Assembly: GCA_017615795.1 (NCBI GenBank)
Contig: JAFZZK010000028.1
Coordinates: forward strand, 1 to 64,000
Origin: Bacteroidales bacterium
GTDB lineage: Bacteria; Bacteroidota; Bacteroidia; Bacteroidales; WCHB1-69
DNA length: 64,000 nt
Reading direction: 5' to 3'
The notes below the pieces were generated by a model. The model ran no database searches and was not told where the DNA came from. It was given only the letters and a program-made list of their open reading frames with translations. A program made the position numbers and the translations under genes. Shown here one piece after another: positions 32,692 to 42,810 of the stretch. How positions within the stretch are numbered: position 1 is the stretch's first letter; every line of letters starts with the position of its first letter.

Positions 32692-32961
32692 ATGTATTTA
32701 ACGACAGACGTAAAAAAAGAAATTTTCGAACAGTATGGTAAGAGCGCTACCGACACTGGTTCTCCTGAGGCACAAGTCGCCCTCTTCACCCACCGCATCA
32801 AGCATTTGACCGAGCATGTCAAAGCCAATGGTGGAGATCGTGTGACCAAACGCGCCCTCATCAACCTCGTCGGCAAGAGAAAAAAGATGCTTGAATACCT
32901 CAAGAAACAGGATATCGAGCGCTACAGAGCACTCATCAAGAAGTTAGGTCTCAGAAAATAA
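32692..32961 (+). CDS. rpsO: 30S ribosomal protein S15
   Basis: An 89-residue protein of normal length. The stretch DTGSPEAQVALFTHRI and HKFD-region equivalent HVKANGGDRVTKRAL, then LVGKRKKMLEYLKK, are diagnostic. It binds the central domain of 16S rRNA. pnp follows as in many bacteria, but a strong terminator lies between them. Confidence 0.97.
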   Translation: MYLTTDVKKEIFEQYGKSATDTGSPEAQVALFTHRIKHLTEHVKANGGDRVTKRALINLVGKRKKMLEYLKKQDIERYRALIKKLGLRK

Positions 32962-32980
32962 TTTTCCGAGTCGTCTTATA

Positions 32981-33016
32981 TCAAAAAGGCAATTTTCAAA
33001 ATTGCCTTTTTTGATA
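32981..33016 (+). terminator. Rho-independent terminator after rpsO
   Basis: TCAAAAAGGCAATTTT faces AAATTGCCTTTTTTGA almost without a loop, with an internal T-run; it can work on both strands. Confidence 0.85.
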
Positions 33017-33070
33017 TTTTACTGTGCTCTCCCTTACCCATCATCAACATTTATTTAATTTAGAATCACC

Positions 33071-35431
33071 ATGTTAGGAATAAACACATCATTTGATTTA
33101 GGTGATGGCCGCATTGTGACTATAGAAACCGGGAAGCTGGCAAAACAGGCCGACGGTTCCGCTGTGGTCAGGATGGGCAACACCATGATTCTTGCCACCG
33201 TATGTTGCAAGAAAGAGGCCGTTGAAGGCACTGATTTCATGCCACTTCAGGTCGAATACCAAGAAAAATACGGTTCTCTCGGGCGCATCCCGGGCGGTTT
33301 CTTCCGTCGCGAGGCCCGTCCCTCCGAATATGAGATCCTCATTGCGCGTCTTGTCGACCGCGCCATCCGTCCCCTTTTCCCCGCTAATTTCCACGCTGAG
33401 ACGCAAGTCATCGTGACCTTGATATCCGGTGACAAGAACCAGCTGCCCGACTGTCTGGCTTGTCTCGCCGCCTCTTCTGCTATCGCAGTTTCCAACATCC
33501 CCTTCGAATGCCCTATCTCCGAAGTCCGCGTGGGCCGCGTGGACGGCAAGTTCGTCGTCAACCCCACCGTCGAGGACATGGAACGCTCCGACATCGACAT
33601 GATCGTTGCCGCCTCCATGGACAACATCATGATGGTGGAAGGCGAGATGAAGGAAATCTCCGAAGAGGACATGGTTGCAGCCCTCAACTTTGCCAAGGAC
33701 GCCATCAAGGTGCAGTGCCAGGCCCAGATGGACCTCGCCGCCCAAGTGCCCACCGCTTTCCCGAAACGCGAGTACTGCCACGAAACCGACGACGAAGAGA
33801 TTCGCGAACGCATCCAAAAGGAGACTTACGACAAGGTCTATGCCGTCGCCAAGTCCTTTATGGGCAAGCACGAGCGCAACGACGCCTTCGACCAGATCCT
33901 GGCCGACTTCATGGAGACCATTCCTGAAGAGGAGCGCGCCGAAAAAGAGGTGATGGTGAAACGTTACTATAGCGACGTGCAATACCACGCCATGCGCAAT
34001 ATGATCCTCAACGAGCGCATCCGTCTCGACGGTCGTGGCACGGAAGACATCCGTCCCATCTGGATTGAGACCGGCTATCTGCCCGCCGCCCACGGTTCCG
34101 CCATCTTCACCCGTGGTGAAACCCAAGCCCTCGCCACCTGCACCCTCGGCACCAAGCTCGACGAACAGACCATCGACGGCGCTGTGGTGGAAGGCTCCAG
34201 CCGCTTCATGCTGCACTACAACTTCCCGCCCTACAGCGTGGGTGAGGTGAAGCGTATCGGCAGCACCGGCCGCCGCGAGATCGGTCACGGCAACCTGGCC
34301 AAGCGCGCCCTCGCGCCGATGATCCCCTTCGACGACCAGTCGTTCCCCTATACCGTCCGCATCGTCTCCGACATCCTCGAATCTAACGGCAGCTCCTCTA
34401 TGGCTACCGTTTGCGCTGGCACCCTCGCCCTGCTCGACTGCGGCGTGAAGATGAAGAAACCTGTTTCCGGTATCGCTATGGGCTTGATCACGGACGAAAA
34501 CAGTGACAAGTATGCCATCCTTTCCGATATTCTCGGCGACGAGGACCACCTCGGCGATATGGACTTCAAGGTCTGTGGTACGGAAGACGGCATCACTGCC
34601 TGCCAGATGGACATCAAGATCCACGGCCTCTCCGCAGAGGTGATGGCTGAAGCATTGGCCCAGGCACACCGTGGCCGTATGTTCATCCTCAACAAGATCA
34701 AAGAGGCCATGCCCGCTCCGCGCGAGGACTACCGTCCCTTCGTGCCGCGCATCGTCCAAATGCAAATCCCGCGCGAATTCATCGGCGCCGTCATCGGACC
34801 GGGAGGCAAGATCATCCAAGAGATGCAGCGTGAGACCCACACCACCATCAACATCGAAGAGGTGGGTGAATTCGGCGTCATCGACATCGCCGCTCCCAAC
34901 CTGGACGACATCAACGCCGTCATCGAGCGTATCAAGCTCATCACCACCAAACCCGAGGTGGGCGAGATTTACGAAGGCACCGTCAAGACCATCACCGCCT
35001 TTGGCGCATTCGTGGAATTCCTGCCCGGCACCGATGGTTTGTTGCATGTGACCGAAATCGCCTATCGCCGCATCGAGAACGTCGAGGACGTACTCAAGGT
35101 AGGAGACAAAATCAAGGTGAAACTCATCGAGATTGACGAGAAGACCGGCAAGTTCCGTCTTTCCCACAAAGTGCTCCTCCCGAAGCCGGAAGGTTATACC
35201 GACCCCGAATCCCGTCCTCGTGGCCCGCGCAACCCTCGTAATGGAGGTGGCAACAACGGTGGCGAACGTCGCAACAACGAACGTCGCAACGACAACCGCC
35301 CGAGAGGCGGCAACAACGAGCGTCGTGACCGCGGTCCGCGTAACAATAACAACGAACAGCCCCGCCATCATAATGACGAGCGCCCTGCCGAGCCTCAGAA
35401 CAACGATTTGCCGGATTTCCCGGAATTGTAA
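33071..35431 (+). CDS. pnp: Polyribonucleotide nucleotidyltransferase (PNPase)
   Basis: A 786-residue protein with two RNase PH domains (about 10-235 and 310-545), a linking helical domain, a KH domain ([20 protein letters not shown]) and an S1 domain ([21 protein letters not shown]). The catalytic second PH half has [11 protein letters not shown]. After residue 710 there is a low-complexity tail rich in Asn, Arg and Gly ([20 protein letters not shown] and similar), which is probably disordered. It degrades RNA 3' to 5' using phosphate. The long minus-strand frame opposite the gene is a shadow. Confidence 0.97.
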   Translation: MLGINTSFDLGDGRIVTIETGKLAKQADGSAVVRMGNTMILATVCCKKEAVEGTDFMPLQVEYQEKYGSLGRIPGGFFRREARPSEYEILIARLVDRAIRPLFPANFHAETQVIVTLISGDKNQLPDCLACLAASSAIAVSNIPFECPISEVRVGRVDGKFVVNPTVEDMERSDIDMIVAASMDNIMMVEGEMKEISEEDMVAALNFAKDAIKVQCQAQMDLAAQVPTAFPKREYCHETDDEEIRERIQKETYDKVYAVAKSFMGKHERNDAFDQILADFMETIPEEERAEKEVMVKRYYSDVQYHAMRNMILNERIRLDGRGTEDIRPIWIETGYLPAAHGSAIFTRGETQALATCTLGTKLDEQTIDGAVVEGSSRFMLHYNFPPYSVGEVKRIGSTGRREIGHGNLAKRALAPMIPFDDQSFPYTVRIVSDILESNGSSSMATVCAGTLALLDCGVKMKKPVSGIAMGLITDENSDKYAILSDILGDEDHLGDMDFKVCGTEDGITACQMDIKIHGLSAEVMAEALAQAHRGRMFILNKIKEAMPAPREDYRPFVPRIVQMQIPREFIGAVIGPGGKIIQEMQRETHTTINIEEVGEFGVIDIAAPNLDDINAVIERIKLITTKPEVGEIYEGTVKTITAFGAFVEFLPGTDGLLHVTEIAYRRIENVEDVLKVGDKIKVKLIEIDEKTGKFRLSHKVLLPKPEGYTDPESRPRGPRNPRNGGGNNGGERRNNERRNDNRPRGGNNERRDRGPRNNNNEQPRHHNDERPAEPQNNDLPDFPEL

Positions 35432-35454
35432 TTCGCGATTTGGCATTTAATCAT

Positions 35455-35511
35455 AGCCGTTAGCAATTAGCCGTCTTAAAATCCAATGGTTAATCACTAA
35501 CGGCTTTTTTT
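35455..35511 (+). terminator. Terminator after pnp
   Basis: AGCCGTTAG at 35455-35463 pairs with CTAACGGCT at 35497-35505, followed by seven T. The loop is long (33 bases), which lowers confidence. Confidence 0.6.
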
Positions 35512-35512
35512 G

Positions 35513-35520
35513 TATTTTTG
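35513..35520 (+). promoter_or_regulatory. Promoter -7 element for the MutS-family gene
   Basis: TATTTTTG matches TAnnTTTG, 25 bases before the ATG at 35545 and touching the pnp terminator. Confidence 0.6.
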
Positions 35521-35544
35521 CACTCCCTGAAATAACATTCAGCC

Positions 35545-36900
35545 ATGCTTTTCAAGAATGCTTTTGAACAGATTCCATCCCTGCAATTTGTCTATAAGAA
35601 TTTGCAGTTGACCTCCTCGTTGGGTCGCCATCATCTGCTGGAGCTGCCTCTCTCTGCAGATCCAGAGGTCTTACGCCGTGAGTTCGACCTTTTAGAAGCC
35701 ACCATCGCTGTTGTCAACGACGATTCCAATCGCACCAAGATCACCCACATCCGCAACCAACTGCACCAAATCAACGACATACGCCCCACCCTCACGGCAC
35801 TGCAGAACAAGCAGGTGCTGGACGACATCCAGCTGTTCGAAATCAAGAAGACTGCATTATATACGGAAAGCATCGCCAAGGATTTTGAAGCCATCCAATG
35901 CAATCTTTATCCTTTGGAAAACATGGACGCTGTCATCGCCCTGTTGGACCCGGAGCACACGCACATTCCCCATTTCCACATATATGCGGCGTACGACCCC
36001 GAACTGGCCAAATGGCGCGAATGTATCCAAAACGCACAGAGTGTGCAGGAAGCGGAAGAGTTCCGCTATAAGGCACAGAAAGTGGAAGACAAGGTGCGTG
36101 CGTACCTTTCCGAGCAACTTTATCCTTATCGCGAGGCACTTGCCCGCAATCTCGACACCTTGGCCCGCTTCGACCTCGCACTCGCCAAAGCGCGCCTCGC
36201 AACTGACTGGCACTGCTGCCGCCCGGAAGTGGCCGACCAGACCGAAATCGTCCAACTATCCAACCCCGAAGTGGCCGCAGCCCTCGCCGAGAAAGGACGC
36301 CGCTTCCAACCCATAGACATCCGGTTCGGACAGGAAACCATCCTCGTCACGGGTGCCAACATGGCGGGCAAGTCCGTGTTGCTCAAGACCCTTGCCCTGA
36401 CACAATATCTCTTCCAGTTCGGTTTTTACATACCGGCCCAAAAGGCCTCCCTCCGTGTAGTGGAAGAGATCATCACCAGCATCGGCGACCACCAGTCTGA
36501 GCTCAGCGGCCTCTCCTCCTTTGCTGTGGAAATCCTCACCATCGACAAAATCATCAAACAGGGACGCGCAGGCAAACACATCCTCGCCTTAGTGGACGAG
36601 CTGGCACGCACCACCAACCCCGAAGAGGGCAAACTTTTGGTGGGCAACTTCATCCGCCTCACCACGCAATTGGGCATCACTGCCATCGTCACCACCCACT
36701 ACAGCGGCATCAAGGCCGACTGTCGAAGACTCCGCGTCAAAGGACTGCAACTCACTGAAGGACAAACCGTCACCGCCGCCAACATCGGAGAATACATGGA
36801 CTACTCCCTCGTGGAGACCGAGGCCGACGAGGTGCCCATGGAAGCCTTCACCATCGCACGACTGTTGGGTGTGGATGAGGGGCTGACCACAAACAGATAG
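35545..36900 (+). CDS. MutS-family ATPase without mismatch-binding domain
   Basis: A 451-residue protein. The C-terminal half is a MutS ATPase: Walker A TGANMAGKSVLLKT, SIGDHQSELSGLSSFAVE as the signature region, Walker B ILALVDELARTT and TAIVTTHYSG. The N-terminal half is helical like the MutS core/lever domain. The mismatch-recognition and connector domains of MutS1 are absent and there is no Smr nuclease domain, so it is neither MutS1 nor MutS2. Bacteroidota carry such short forms; function is not established. Confidence 0.88.
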   Translation: MLFKNAFEQIPSLQFVYKNLQLTSSLGRHHLLELPLSADPEVLRREFDLLEATIAVVNDDSNRTKITHIRNQLHQINDIRPTLTALQNKQVLDDIQLFEIKKTALYTESIAKDFEAIQCNLYPLENMDAVIALLDPEHTHIPHFHIYAAYDPELAKWRECIQNAQSVQEAEEFRYKAQKVEDKVRAYLSEQLYPYREALARNLDTLARFDLALAKARLATDWHCCRPEVADQTEIVQLSNPEVAAALAEKGRRFQPIDIRFGQETILVTGANMAGKSVLLKTLALTQYLFQFGFYIPAQKASLRVVEEIITSIGDHQSELSGLSSFAVEILTIDKIIKQGRAGKHILALVDELARTTNPEEGKLLVGNFIRLTTQLGITAIVTTHYSGIKADCRRLRVKGLQLTEGQTVTAANIGEYMDYSLVETEADEVPMEAFTIARLLGVDEGLTTNR

Positions 36901-36974
36901 TCCGATGACTTAAAAATGGAGAAACAGCCCATAAAATCTCCTCAATTTCAAATTCATACTCCAAACTATTTTTG

Positions 36975-36982
36975 TACCTTTG
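36975..36982 (+). promoter_or_regulatory. Promoter -7 element for the SGNH-SGNH-MBOAT unit
   Basis: TACCTTTG matches TAnnTTTG, 17 bases before the ATG at 37000. Confidence 0.6.
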
Positions 36983-36999
36983 CCGCCTTGTAAAAAGAG

Positions 37000-38430
37000 A
37001 TGAAGCCGTACAAAATACTGATATTTATCCTCCTTATAATCTGTGCCTTAGGCGCTATTTCACTCTTCTTTCCGAAGGATGGCTTGCGCATTGGAAAGAA
37101 GGAATTGCATTTCCCCACAATGGAGCAGGTGCTGACAGGTCCGGAAGAATCCAAGGTGGAGCTGAAGGAGGAGGTCGATTCGGTGGCTCTCAAGCAACTC
37201 AACGACCTGAAAGACACGTTACATCAGTATCAAGTGGCTTTGACGGAGCAGACAGGTCATTTCTACCTCCCCAACGATGATGTTTCCTTCTTCGATCGTC
37301 TTTTCGCCAAGATGGAGCAGGCCCGACGCAACCATGAGGTGGTGCGCGTGTTGCATTACGGCGACTCGCAAATCGAGATGGACCGCATCTCATGCAACTT
37401 GCGGAGCTATTTCCAGAGCACCTTCGGCGGTGGTGGCCCGGGGTTGGTGCCCGTCATCCAGACCATCCCGTCGTTCGCCGTCAGCCAATCGGCCTCCGGT
37501 GCCCTGACGCTTTATGCCTCCTACGGCGAGGGCGCGCGCACGCGGGGCAACTACGGCCTGATGTGCAAATGCTATCATCTTGCTGGCGGCGCAACCTTCA
37601 CGGCCTACGCATCCCGCCACAAGGACACTGACCCCCGCGTGAAACGCTTCTCCAACGTCACGTTGCTCTATAACGACCGCGATGGTCATTTCAGGGCAAC
37701 CCTCCGCGACCGCATGGGCACTTTCAAGGACACATGCGAGAACGGGTTGTCGGGCGTCCACACCTGCCACTGGCTCCTGGATTCCGCCACCACATCCCTG
37801 CAGATCAACATGCAGGGCAATGCCGACATCTACGGCATCATGCTCGATGACGGCTATGGCGTCGCGGTTGACAACATCCCGTTGCGCGGCTCTTCCGGCG
37901 ACCAGTTCACGCTCATCACCGACACCTTGCTTCGCACCAGCTATAAACAAGCCAACGTCGGGCTCATCATCCTGCAGTTCGGCGGCAATTCCGTCCCCGT
38001 CATATACAACGACAAGTCGCTGAACAACTATTGCAACAGCATCGATCGACAAATCAAACGCATCAAAAGCTGTTATCCCGCAGCCACGCTGCTCTTCATC
38101 GGTCCGTCAGACATGAGCACGCGCCGCGGTGGCGTGATGCAGACCTACCCGATGTTGCCACGCCTCATCGACAGCCTTCGCGCCGTTGCATTGCGCAACA
38201 ATGCCGCCTATTGGGATATATACGAAGTCATGGGCGGCCAGAACTCCATGCTCGCGTGGGTGCGCAACGGCTTGGCTGGGCCCGACTACATCCATTTCAC
38301 ACCCGCCGGCGCACGGCGCGTAGGCAAGACCCTTGCGCAGAATTTCGCCACCATGTACGAATTCTACCGCACCCGCAAAAAGATTCCCCAAAACCAATTC
38401 GACACCCTATGGAACACCTCCGCCAAGTAG
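37000..38430 (+). CDS. SGNH/GDSL-type hydrolase or acetyltransferase, first copy
   Basis: A 476-residue protein with one N-terminal membrane helix (ILIFILLIICALGAISLFF), so the rest is periplasmic. A coiled segment (about 45-80) precedes the SGNH fold: block I VLHYGDSQIEMDRIS with the catalytic Ser, a Gly-rich block FGGGGPGLVP, block III LQFGGNSVP with Asn, and block V DYIHFTPAG with the Asp-x-x-His pair. With an MBOAT gene in the same unit, it likely moves acetyl groups onto or off an envelope polymer, like AlgJ/AlgX or PatB. The polymer is unknown. The end overlaps the next gene by 22 bases. Confidence 0.85.
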   Translation: MKPYKILIFILLIICALGAISLFFPKDGLRIGKKELHFPTMEQVLTGPEESKVELKEEVDSVALKQLNDLKDTLHQYQVALTEQTGHFYLPNDDVSFFDRLFAKMEQARRNHEVVRVLHYGDSQIEMDRISCNLRSYFQSTFGGGGPGLVPVIQTIPSFAVSQSASGALTLYASYGEGARTRGNYGLMCKCYHLAGGATFTAYASRHKDTDPRVKRFSNVTLLYNDRDGHFRATLRDRMGTFKDTCENGLSGVHTCHWLLDSATTSLQINMQGNADIYGIMLDDGYGVAVDNIPLRGSSGDQFTLITDTLLRTSYKQANVGLIILQFGGNSVPVIYNDKSLNNYCNSIDRQIKRIKSCYPAATLLFIGPSDMSTRRGGVMQTYPMLPRLIDSLRAVALRNNAAYWDIYEVMGGQNSMLAWVRNGLAGPDYIHFTPAGARRVGKTLAQNFATMYEFYRTRKKIPQNQFDTLWNTSAK

Positions 38431-39752
38431 CCCTGTCACTTCTATTGCTGCTCGGGACGTGCGCCCTCCAGGCCCAGGTGGTCCAAGAGTCCGATTCCAT
38501 CCCCGAAATCCCGACATTCACGGACACTGTAGGCATCGGGGCTGTCGTCATCACGGACACTTTGGTCGTGGACTCTATTCCCGAAGATGCCTACGAGCCA
38601 GACGCAACCAGCATCCAGTACGACATCGACACGCTCTACTGGGGCGGCGACCCCACCACACTCCGGCTTTTTTTCCACAAGCTGGAACAATTATTAGACA
38701 CGAAGCACGGCAATCTGCACATTGTCCAGATTGGCGGATCGCACATCCAGGCGGGTACTATGACGCACCGCATCCGCAAGCATTTGCTGGACGAATACGG
38801 GAACCCGCCTGCCGAAAGAGGCTTCATCTTCCCCTACTCTGTCGCTGAAAAATGCAACAATCCCAACGACTACCGCATTTCAAGGCAGGCCCCCTTCAAC
38901 CTGATCCGCAACGTTTACAAAGACCACACCTTCCCCTTGGGAGCCGCCGGCATTGCCGTCTGGAACGCCGACACTCCTAACTCGTTTACGGTCAAGATGA
39001 ACGCATCGGGCTACGATTTCATGGCCGACACCATAATACTGTTGGGCGAGGCCTACGGATGGCCTATCGACCCTATTCTCAAGGAGGACACCATCTATCA
39101 TTTCCCCGACAGCATTGACCTTGAAAACGGTCGCTATCACTACTATTTTGACCATCCCGTCCACGATTTCACCATCTATCTCCCTTGCAGCAAAGGCGAT
39201 ACTTTTGTGGTCAACGGCATCCTGCTGCAAAATGAACGCCCAGGCATCACGCTCTCATCCATCGGCGTGAACGGCGCACAAACAGGCTCCTACTTGCGAT
39301 GCCGGAACTTCACCCGCGACATGGCACTATTACAACCCGATCTCGTCATTTTCTGTATCGGCGTGAACGACGCATACGGGGACTCTTTCGACTCCGTGGC
39401 CTTCAAGAACAATTACCTGGAACTGGTGCGCCGCATCCGCAGCGTCGCCCCCGAATGCGCCTTCATCTTCTTTTCCAACAACGACACTTGGAAAAAAGGC
39501 AAGAAAGGCAAGTATTACGTCAACAAAACCGGTCCTGCCGTGGCCGAGGTCATGTACCGCCTTGCAGACCTCACCGGTGGCGCCGTATGGGATCAGTTCG
39601 CCATCATGGGCGGCCTCAAATCCATGGAAACCTGGCGCAAGAAAGGACATGCGCAAAAAGACCGTGTCCACTTTACCGCTTCGGGATACAATCTAATCGG
39701 AGACCTCTTCTATGAGGCTTTCATTCGGGAAATCAAAAAAACATCGCGATGA
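38409..39752 (+). CDS. SGNH/GDSL-type hydrolase or acetyltransferase, second copy
   Basis: A 447-residue protein from ATG 38409, inside the end of the previous gene, with a signal peptide MEHLRQVALSLLLLLGTCALQAQ. SGNH blocks: IVQIGGSHIQAG (Ser in a GGSH rather than GDS setting), LVIFCIGVNDAYGDS (Asn) and DRVHFTASGY (Asp-x-x-His). The middle contains a carbohydrate-binding-like beta region (about 170-290). The two SGNH copies differ a lot and are probably not functionally redundant. The stop overlaps the MBOAT start (ATGA). Confidence 0.85.
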   Translation: MEHLRQVALSLLLLLGTCALQAQVVQESDSIPEIPTFTDTVGIGAVVITDTLVVDSIPEDAYEPDATSIQYDIDTLYWGGDPTTLRLFFHKLEQLLDTKHGNLHIVQIGGSHIQAGTMTHRIRKHLLDEYGNPPAERGFIFPYSVAEKCNNPNDYRISRQAPFNLIRNVYKDHTFPLGAAGIAVWNADTPNSFTVKMNASGYDFMADTIILLGEAYGWPIDPILKEDTIYHFPDSIDLENGRYHYYFDHPVHDFTIYLPCSKGDTFVVNGILLQNERPGITLSSIGVNGAQTGSYLRCRNFTRDMALLQPDLVIFCIGVNDAYGDSFDSVAFKNNYLELVRRIRSVAPECAFIFFSNNDTWKKGKKGKYYVNKTGPAVAEVMYRLADLTGGAVWDQFAIMGGLKSMETWRKKGHAQKDRVHFTASGYNLIGDLFYEAFIREIKKTSR

Positions 39753-41608
39753 ACCTTGAGAATCTCCACATATTCTTCTCCAACATCTTCTCCTTCAACG
39801 AAGAGTACCCCCTGTTGTTCACGCAGTTCAACTTCTGGGCTTTCTTCGCCCTTGTGTTTGCCGGATTCTCCCTTTTCCACAGCAAACGCCTGCTGCGCAA
39901 CGGATTCCTGTTTTTCGCCAGCCTCTTTTTCTACTATAAAACCTCCGGCCTCTTCGTTCTGATCCTGATCTTCGACATGTTCCTCGACTATTACCTGGGG
40001 ATCATGATGGACAAATCCAAGCGACAGGGGTTCAAGAAGTTCCACATGATATTCGGAGTGACGGTCAATTTGCTGGTCCTTTTCTATTTCAAGTATGCCT
40101 ATTTCTTCACCGACGCATACAACACCATTGTCGGCAGCGAACATGAGGTCATCAACTGGCTGGCGCAGTGGACCAACGACTTGAGCGGCAAGGATTACTT
40201 CGATGCCTCCAGAATTTTGCTGCCCGTCGGCATCTCTTTCTATACTTTCCAGAACATCAGCTATCTGGTAGATGTCTACAAGCAGAAAATCCGGCATGTC
40301 TCCAACTTGTTAGACTTCGGCTTCTACGTCAGCTTCTTCCCGCAGTTGGTGGCCGGTCCCATCGTGCGTGCCGACCAGTTCGTGCCGCAGCTCTACAAGC
40401 CCTTCTTCCTCAGCCGCCGTCAGTTCGGCATTGCCGTGTTTTGGATTCTTAACGGTCTGGCCAAGAAACTGATCATGAGCGACTATCTGGCCGTCAACTT
40501 CGTGGACCGCGTATTCAACAATCCCACGCTGTTCACCCCCTTCGAGAACCTGTCGGCGCTGTTCATCTACTCCCTGCAGGTGTACGCTGACTTCTCGGGG
40601 TACACCGACATCGCCATCGGTGTGGCCATGCTGATGGGCTTTTACCTGCCCAAGAACTTCAACTCGCCCTACAAGGCCGACTCGCCGAGCAATTTCTGGA
40701 AGCGTTGGCACATCTCGCTTTCCAAGTGGCTGCAAGACTATCTCTACATCCCGTTGGGCGGCAACCGCAATGCCACCTTTGGCACCTATTTCTGCATCCT
40801 TTTCATCGCAGCCGTCATCGTGATGCTCACTAAGAGCGTGGTCATTGCCAGCATCCTCATTGGCTTGGCCGTCATTTTGCTGATATTCTCCCTTGCCTCC
40901 AAAGCCGCTCGTTTAAAAATCAGCACCAACATCAACATGATGAACACCATGTTGTTGGGCGGCTTATGGCATGGTGCTTCCTGGAATTTCATGATTTGGG
41001 GCGGACTCAACGGCTTTGGCATCTTGGGGTTCAAAATCTGGCGGCATCTCAAACAGTGGGCACGAAGCATCGTGGCAGGGAGCGTGTTTGCCATCTTCTT
41101 GCTATGCAACTATTTCTGGCCTAAACCCGTCCTGATGATATTCACCGTATGGTCGGGCATCTTCTTTGCCGGCACGCTTGTTCGCTGTATTTATTCCGCC
41201 ATATTCCCGAACCGAGACATTGCATGGCTGAACAATGGCTGGAACATCTTCATGACCTTCGTGTTCATCTCCTTCACTCGTCTTTTCTTCCGTTCCGGCT
41301 CTAATCTCGACCCTGCCGTGGCCAATGAAACCGCCTGGAACACGGCCCGCGCGATGGTCAACAGCATTGGCGGCGCCTGGAACACCTCCGTGATTCCCGA
41401 TATTCTGGCCAACTATTGGAATGTATTCGTATTATTCGCCATTGGCATGATTATTCACTGGTTGCCGGAACGCTGGAAACGGTGGTATCGCGTCAATTTC
41501 GCTCTCCTGCCGATATGGCTCATGGGCATCGTGGTGGTGGCTCTGGTGTTCGTGCTCTACCAATTCGTCACCGCCGACCTGCAGCCGTTCATCTATTTCC
41601 AATTCTAA
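39749..41608 (+). CDS. MBOAT family O-acyltransferase (AlgI/PatA-like)
   Basis: A 619-residue membrane protein with about a dozen helices. LLPVGISFYTFQNISYLVDVY and FFPQLVAGPIVRA are AlgI-family motifs, and GGLWHGASWNFMIWGGLNG contains the catalytic His. It should pass acetyl groups from the cytoplasm across the membrane to the periplasmic SGNH proteins encoded just upstream. It is longer than typical AlgI because of an extra C-terminal helical part. Target polymer unknown. Confidence 0.93.
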   Translation: MNLENLHIFFSNIFSFNEEYPLLFTQFNFWAFFALVFAGFSLFHSKRLLRNGFLFFASLFFYYKTSGLFVLILIFDMFLDYYLGIMMDKSKRQGFKKFHMIFGVTVNLLVLFYFKYAYFFTDAYNTIVGSEHEVINWLAQWTNDLSGKDYFDASRILLPVGISFYTFQNISYLVDVYKQKIRHVSNLLDFGFYVSFFPQLVAGPIVRADQFVPQLYKPFFLSRRQFGIAVFWILNGLAKKLIMSDYLAVNFVDRVFNNPTLFTPFENLSALFIYSLQVYADFSGYTDIAIGVAMLMGFYLPKNFNSPYKADSPSNFWKRWHISLSKWLQDYLYIPLGGNRNATFGTYFCILFIAAVIVMLTKSVVIASILIGLAVILLIFSLASKAARLKISTNINMMNTMLLGGLWHGASWNFMIWGGLNGFGILGFKIWRHLKQWARSIVAGSVFAIFLLCNYFWPKPVLMIFTVWSGIFFAGTLVRCIYSAIFPNRDIAWLNNGWNIFMTFVFISFTRLFFRSGSNLDPAVANETAWNTARAMVNSIGGAWNTSVIPDILANYWNVFVLFAIGMIIHWLPERWKRWYRVNFALLPIWLMGIVVVALVFVLYQFVTADLQPFIYFQF

Positions 41609-41673
41609 CACAAGGGTTTACTTGAACCGTCGGATACAATCGGGCAGGCGCACTCCGTTTCACAACTTTTTAT

Positions 41674-41681
41674 TATTTTTG
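41674..41681 (+). promoter_or_regulatory. Promoter -7 element for the glycosyltransferase-flippase pair
   Basis: TATTTTTG matches TAnnTTTG, 28 bases before the ATG at 41710. Confidence 0.6.
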
Positions 41682-41709
41682 CGATTCATTTTACAATGAG
41701 ACTGTCACG

Positions 41710-42810
41710 ATGAAAGTGGTCTTCCTGCTTACCGCCCATGCCGCCGACGACGAGCGCGTCCGGCATCATCAGCTTCCCAGCCTTCGGGCGCGGGGCGCGG
41801 AGGTGACCGTCATGGCGCCACGGGCAGGCCTTGACCCTGACGCCTCGGACATCATCTATCATGCAAAACCCTCTCGCGCCCGCACGGTGCGACACGTAGC
41901 CTCTTTGCTGACCCCACTTCATCCCGACGTGGTTGTGGGCGACACTCCGATGGCCTTGCGCTGCGCACTAAGGTACCGCCGCGAACAAAGAACCGACTGC
42001 TGTATCATATACGACATCACAGAATGGTACCCCTCAAAGAAAAACGTGCGGAATCTGTCCGCCGTCAGAAAAGTGCTCAAATTCATGGCGATGTCCTGCC
42101 TGAATGCATGGACCAACCTTTTTACCGACGGCTTCATTTTCGGGGAGACATACAAGGCGCGCCCCTTCCTCCGTCTCTTTCCTCACCGGCCTTTTGTCCT
42201 TACTTCATATTACCCTGACCTGCAATTCATAGACATGCAGGAACCCCGCACATTGGAGAGCGATTTGCACCTGTTCTATAGCGGCAGCCTCACTGAAGAG
42301 AAGGGCTTCTTCCGCGTCGTGGAGGCCGCCAAAATCGTGGCCGCCCGGCATCCTAACATGTCGGTCTCTCTCAAGGTCCTGTCGTCCGACCATCTTGACG
42401 CCGCACTCGACCTGCCTTCAAATTTGAGAATCGAGGTCTCCCCATACGTGCCTTTCAGACAGTTCTGTCATGTCGCCGCAGAGCACGACCTATTTTTGGA
42501 CCTTCGCAGTACGGATATCGAAAACCAACACTGCCTTCCCATCAAACTGTTCTATTACATGGCCATGGGCAGGCCTGTCATATACTCTGACCTGAAGGCC
42601 ATTCGGCAAGGATGTCCGGAAATCTGGCAGTTCGGGCAATTGGTGAATCCGTATGAGACCAATAAGGTTGCCGATTGCATCGACCTGTATCTTCGGGACG
42701 ACAACCTGTTTCAAAAGCATTGTGCAACGGCCCGGAAATATGCCGAACAAAAGTATAACTGGAAGGCAATAGAAAACGCATTTGCCCGTTTCATTCTGCA
42801 GCATGAGTAG
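41710..42810 (+). CDS. Glycosyltransferase, GT4-like (GT-B fold)
   Basis: A 366-residue protein. The N-terminal half has the acceptor domain (VVFLLTAHAADDERVRHHQ); the C-terminal half has LFYSGSLTEEKGFFRVVEAA, a VSPYVPFRQF segment and LPIKLFYYMAMGRPVI, the nucleotide-sugar site with Glu/Asp replaced by a polar segment before it. It probably adds a sugar to a lipid-linked surface glycan. It overlaps the flippase gene by 8 bases. Confidence 0.85.
   Translation: MKVVFLLTAHAADDERVRHHQLPSLRARGAEVTVMAPRAGLDPDASDIIYHAKPSRARTVRHVASLLTPLHPDVVVGDTPMALRCALRYRREQRTDCCIIYDITEWYPSKKNVRNLSAVRKVLKFMAMSCLNAWTNLFTDGFIFGETYKARPFLRLFPHRPFVLTSYYPDLQFIDMQEPRTLESDLHLFYSGSLTEEKGFFRVVEAAKIVAARHPNMSVSLKVLSSDHLDAALDLPSNLRIEVSPYVPFRQFCHVAAEHDLFLDLRSTDIENQHCLPIKLFYYMAMGRPVIYSDLKAIRQGCPEIWQFGQLVNPYETNKVADCIDLYLRDDNLFQKHCATARKYAEQKYNWKAIENAFARFILQHE

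Noticed and set aside
33098..35446. Very long open frame (782 codons) on the minus strand opposite pnp
   Set aside because: It mirrors the pnp codon pattern, has a His/Val/Asp-rich composition without any family motif, and lacks its own promoter; it is a shadow of pnp.
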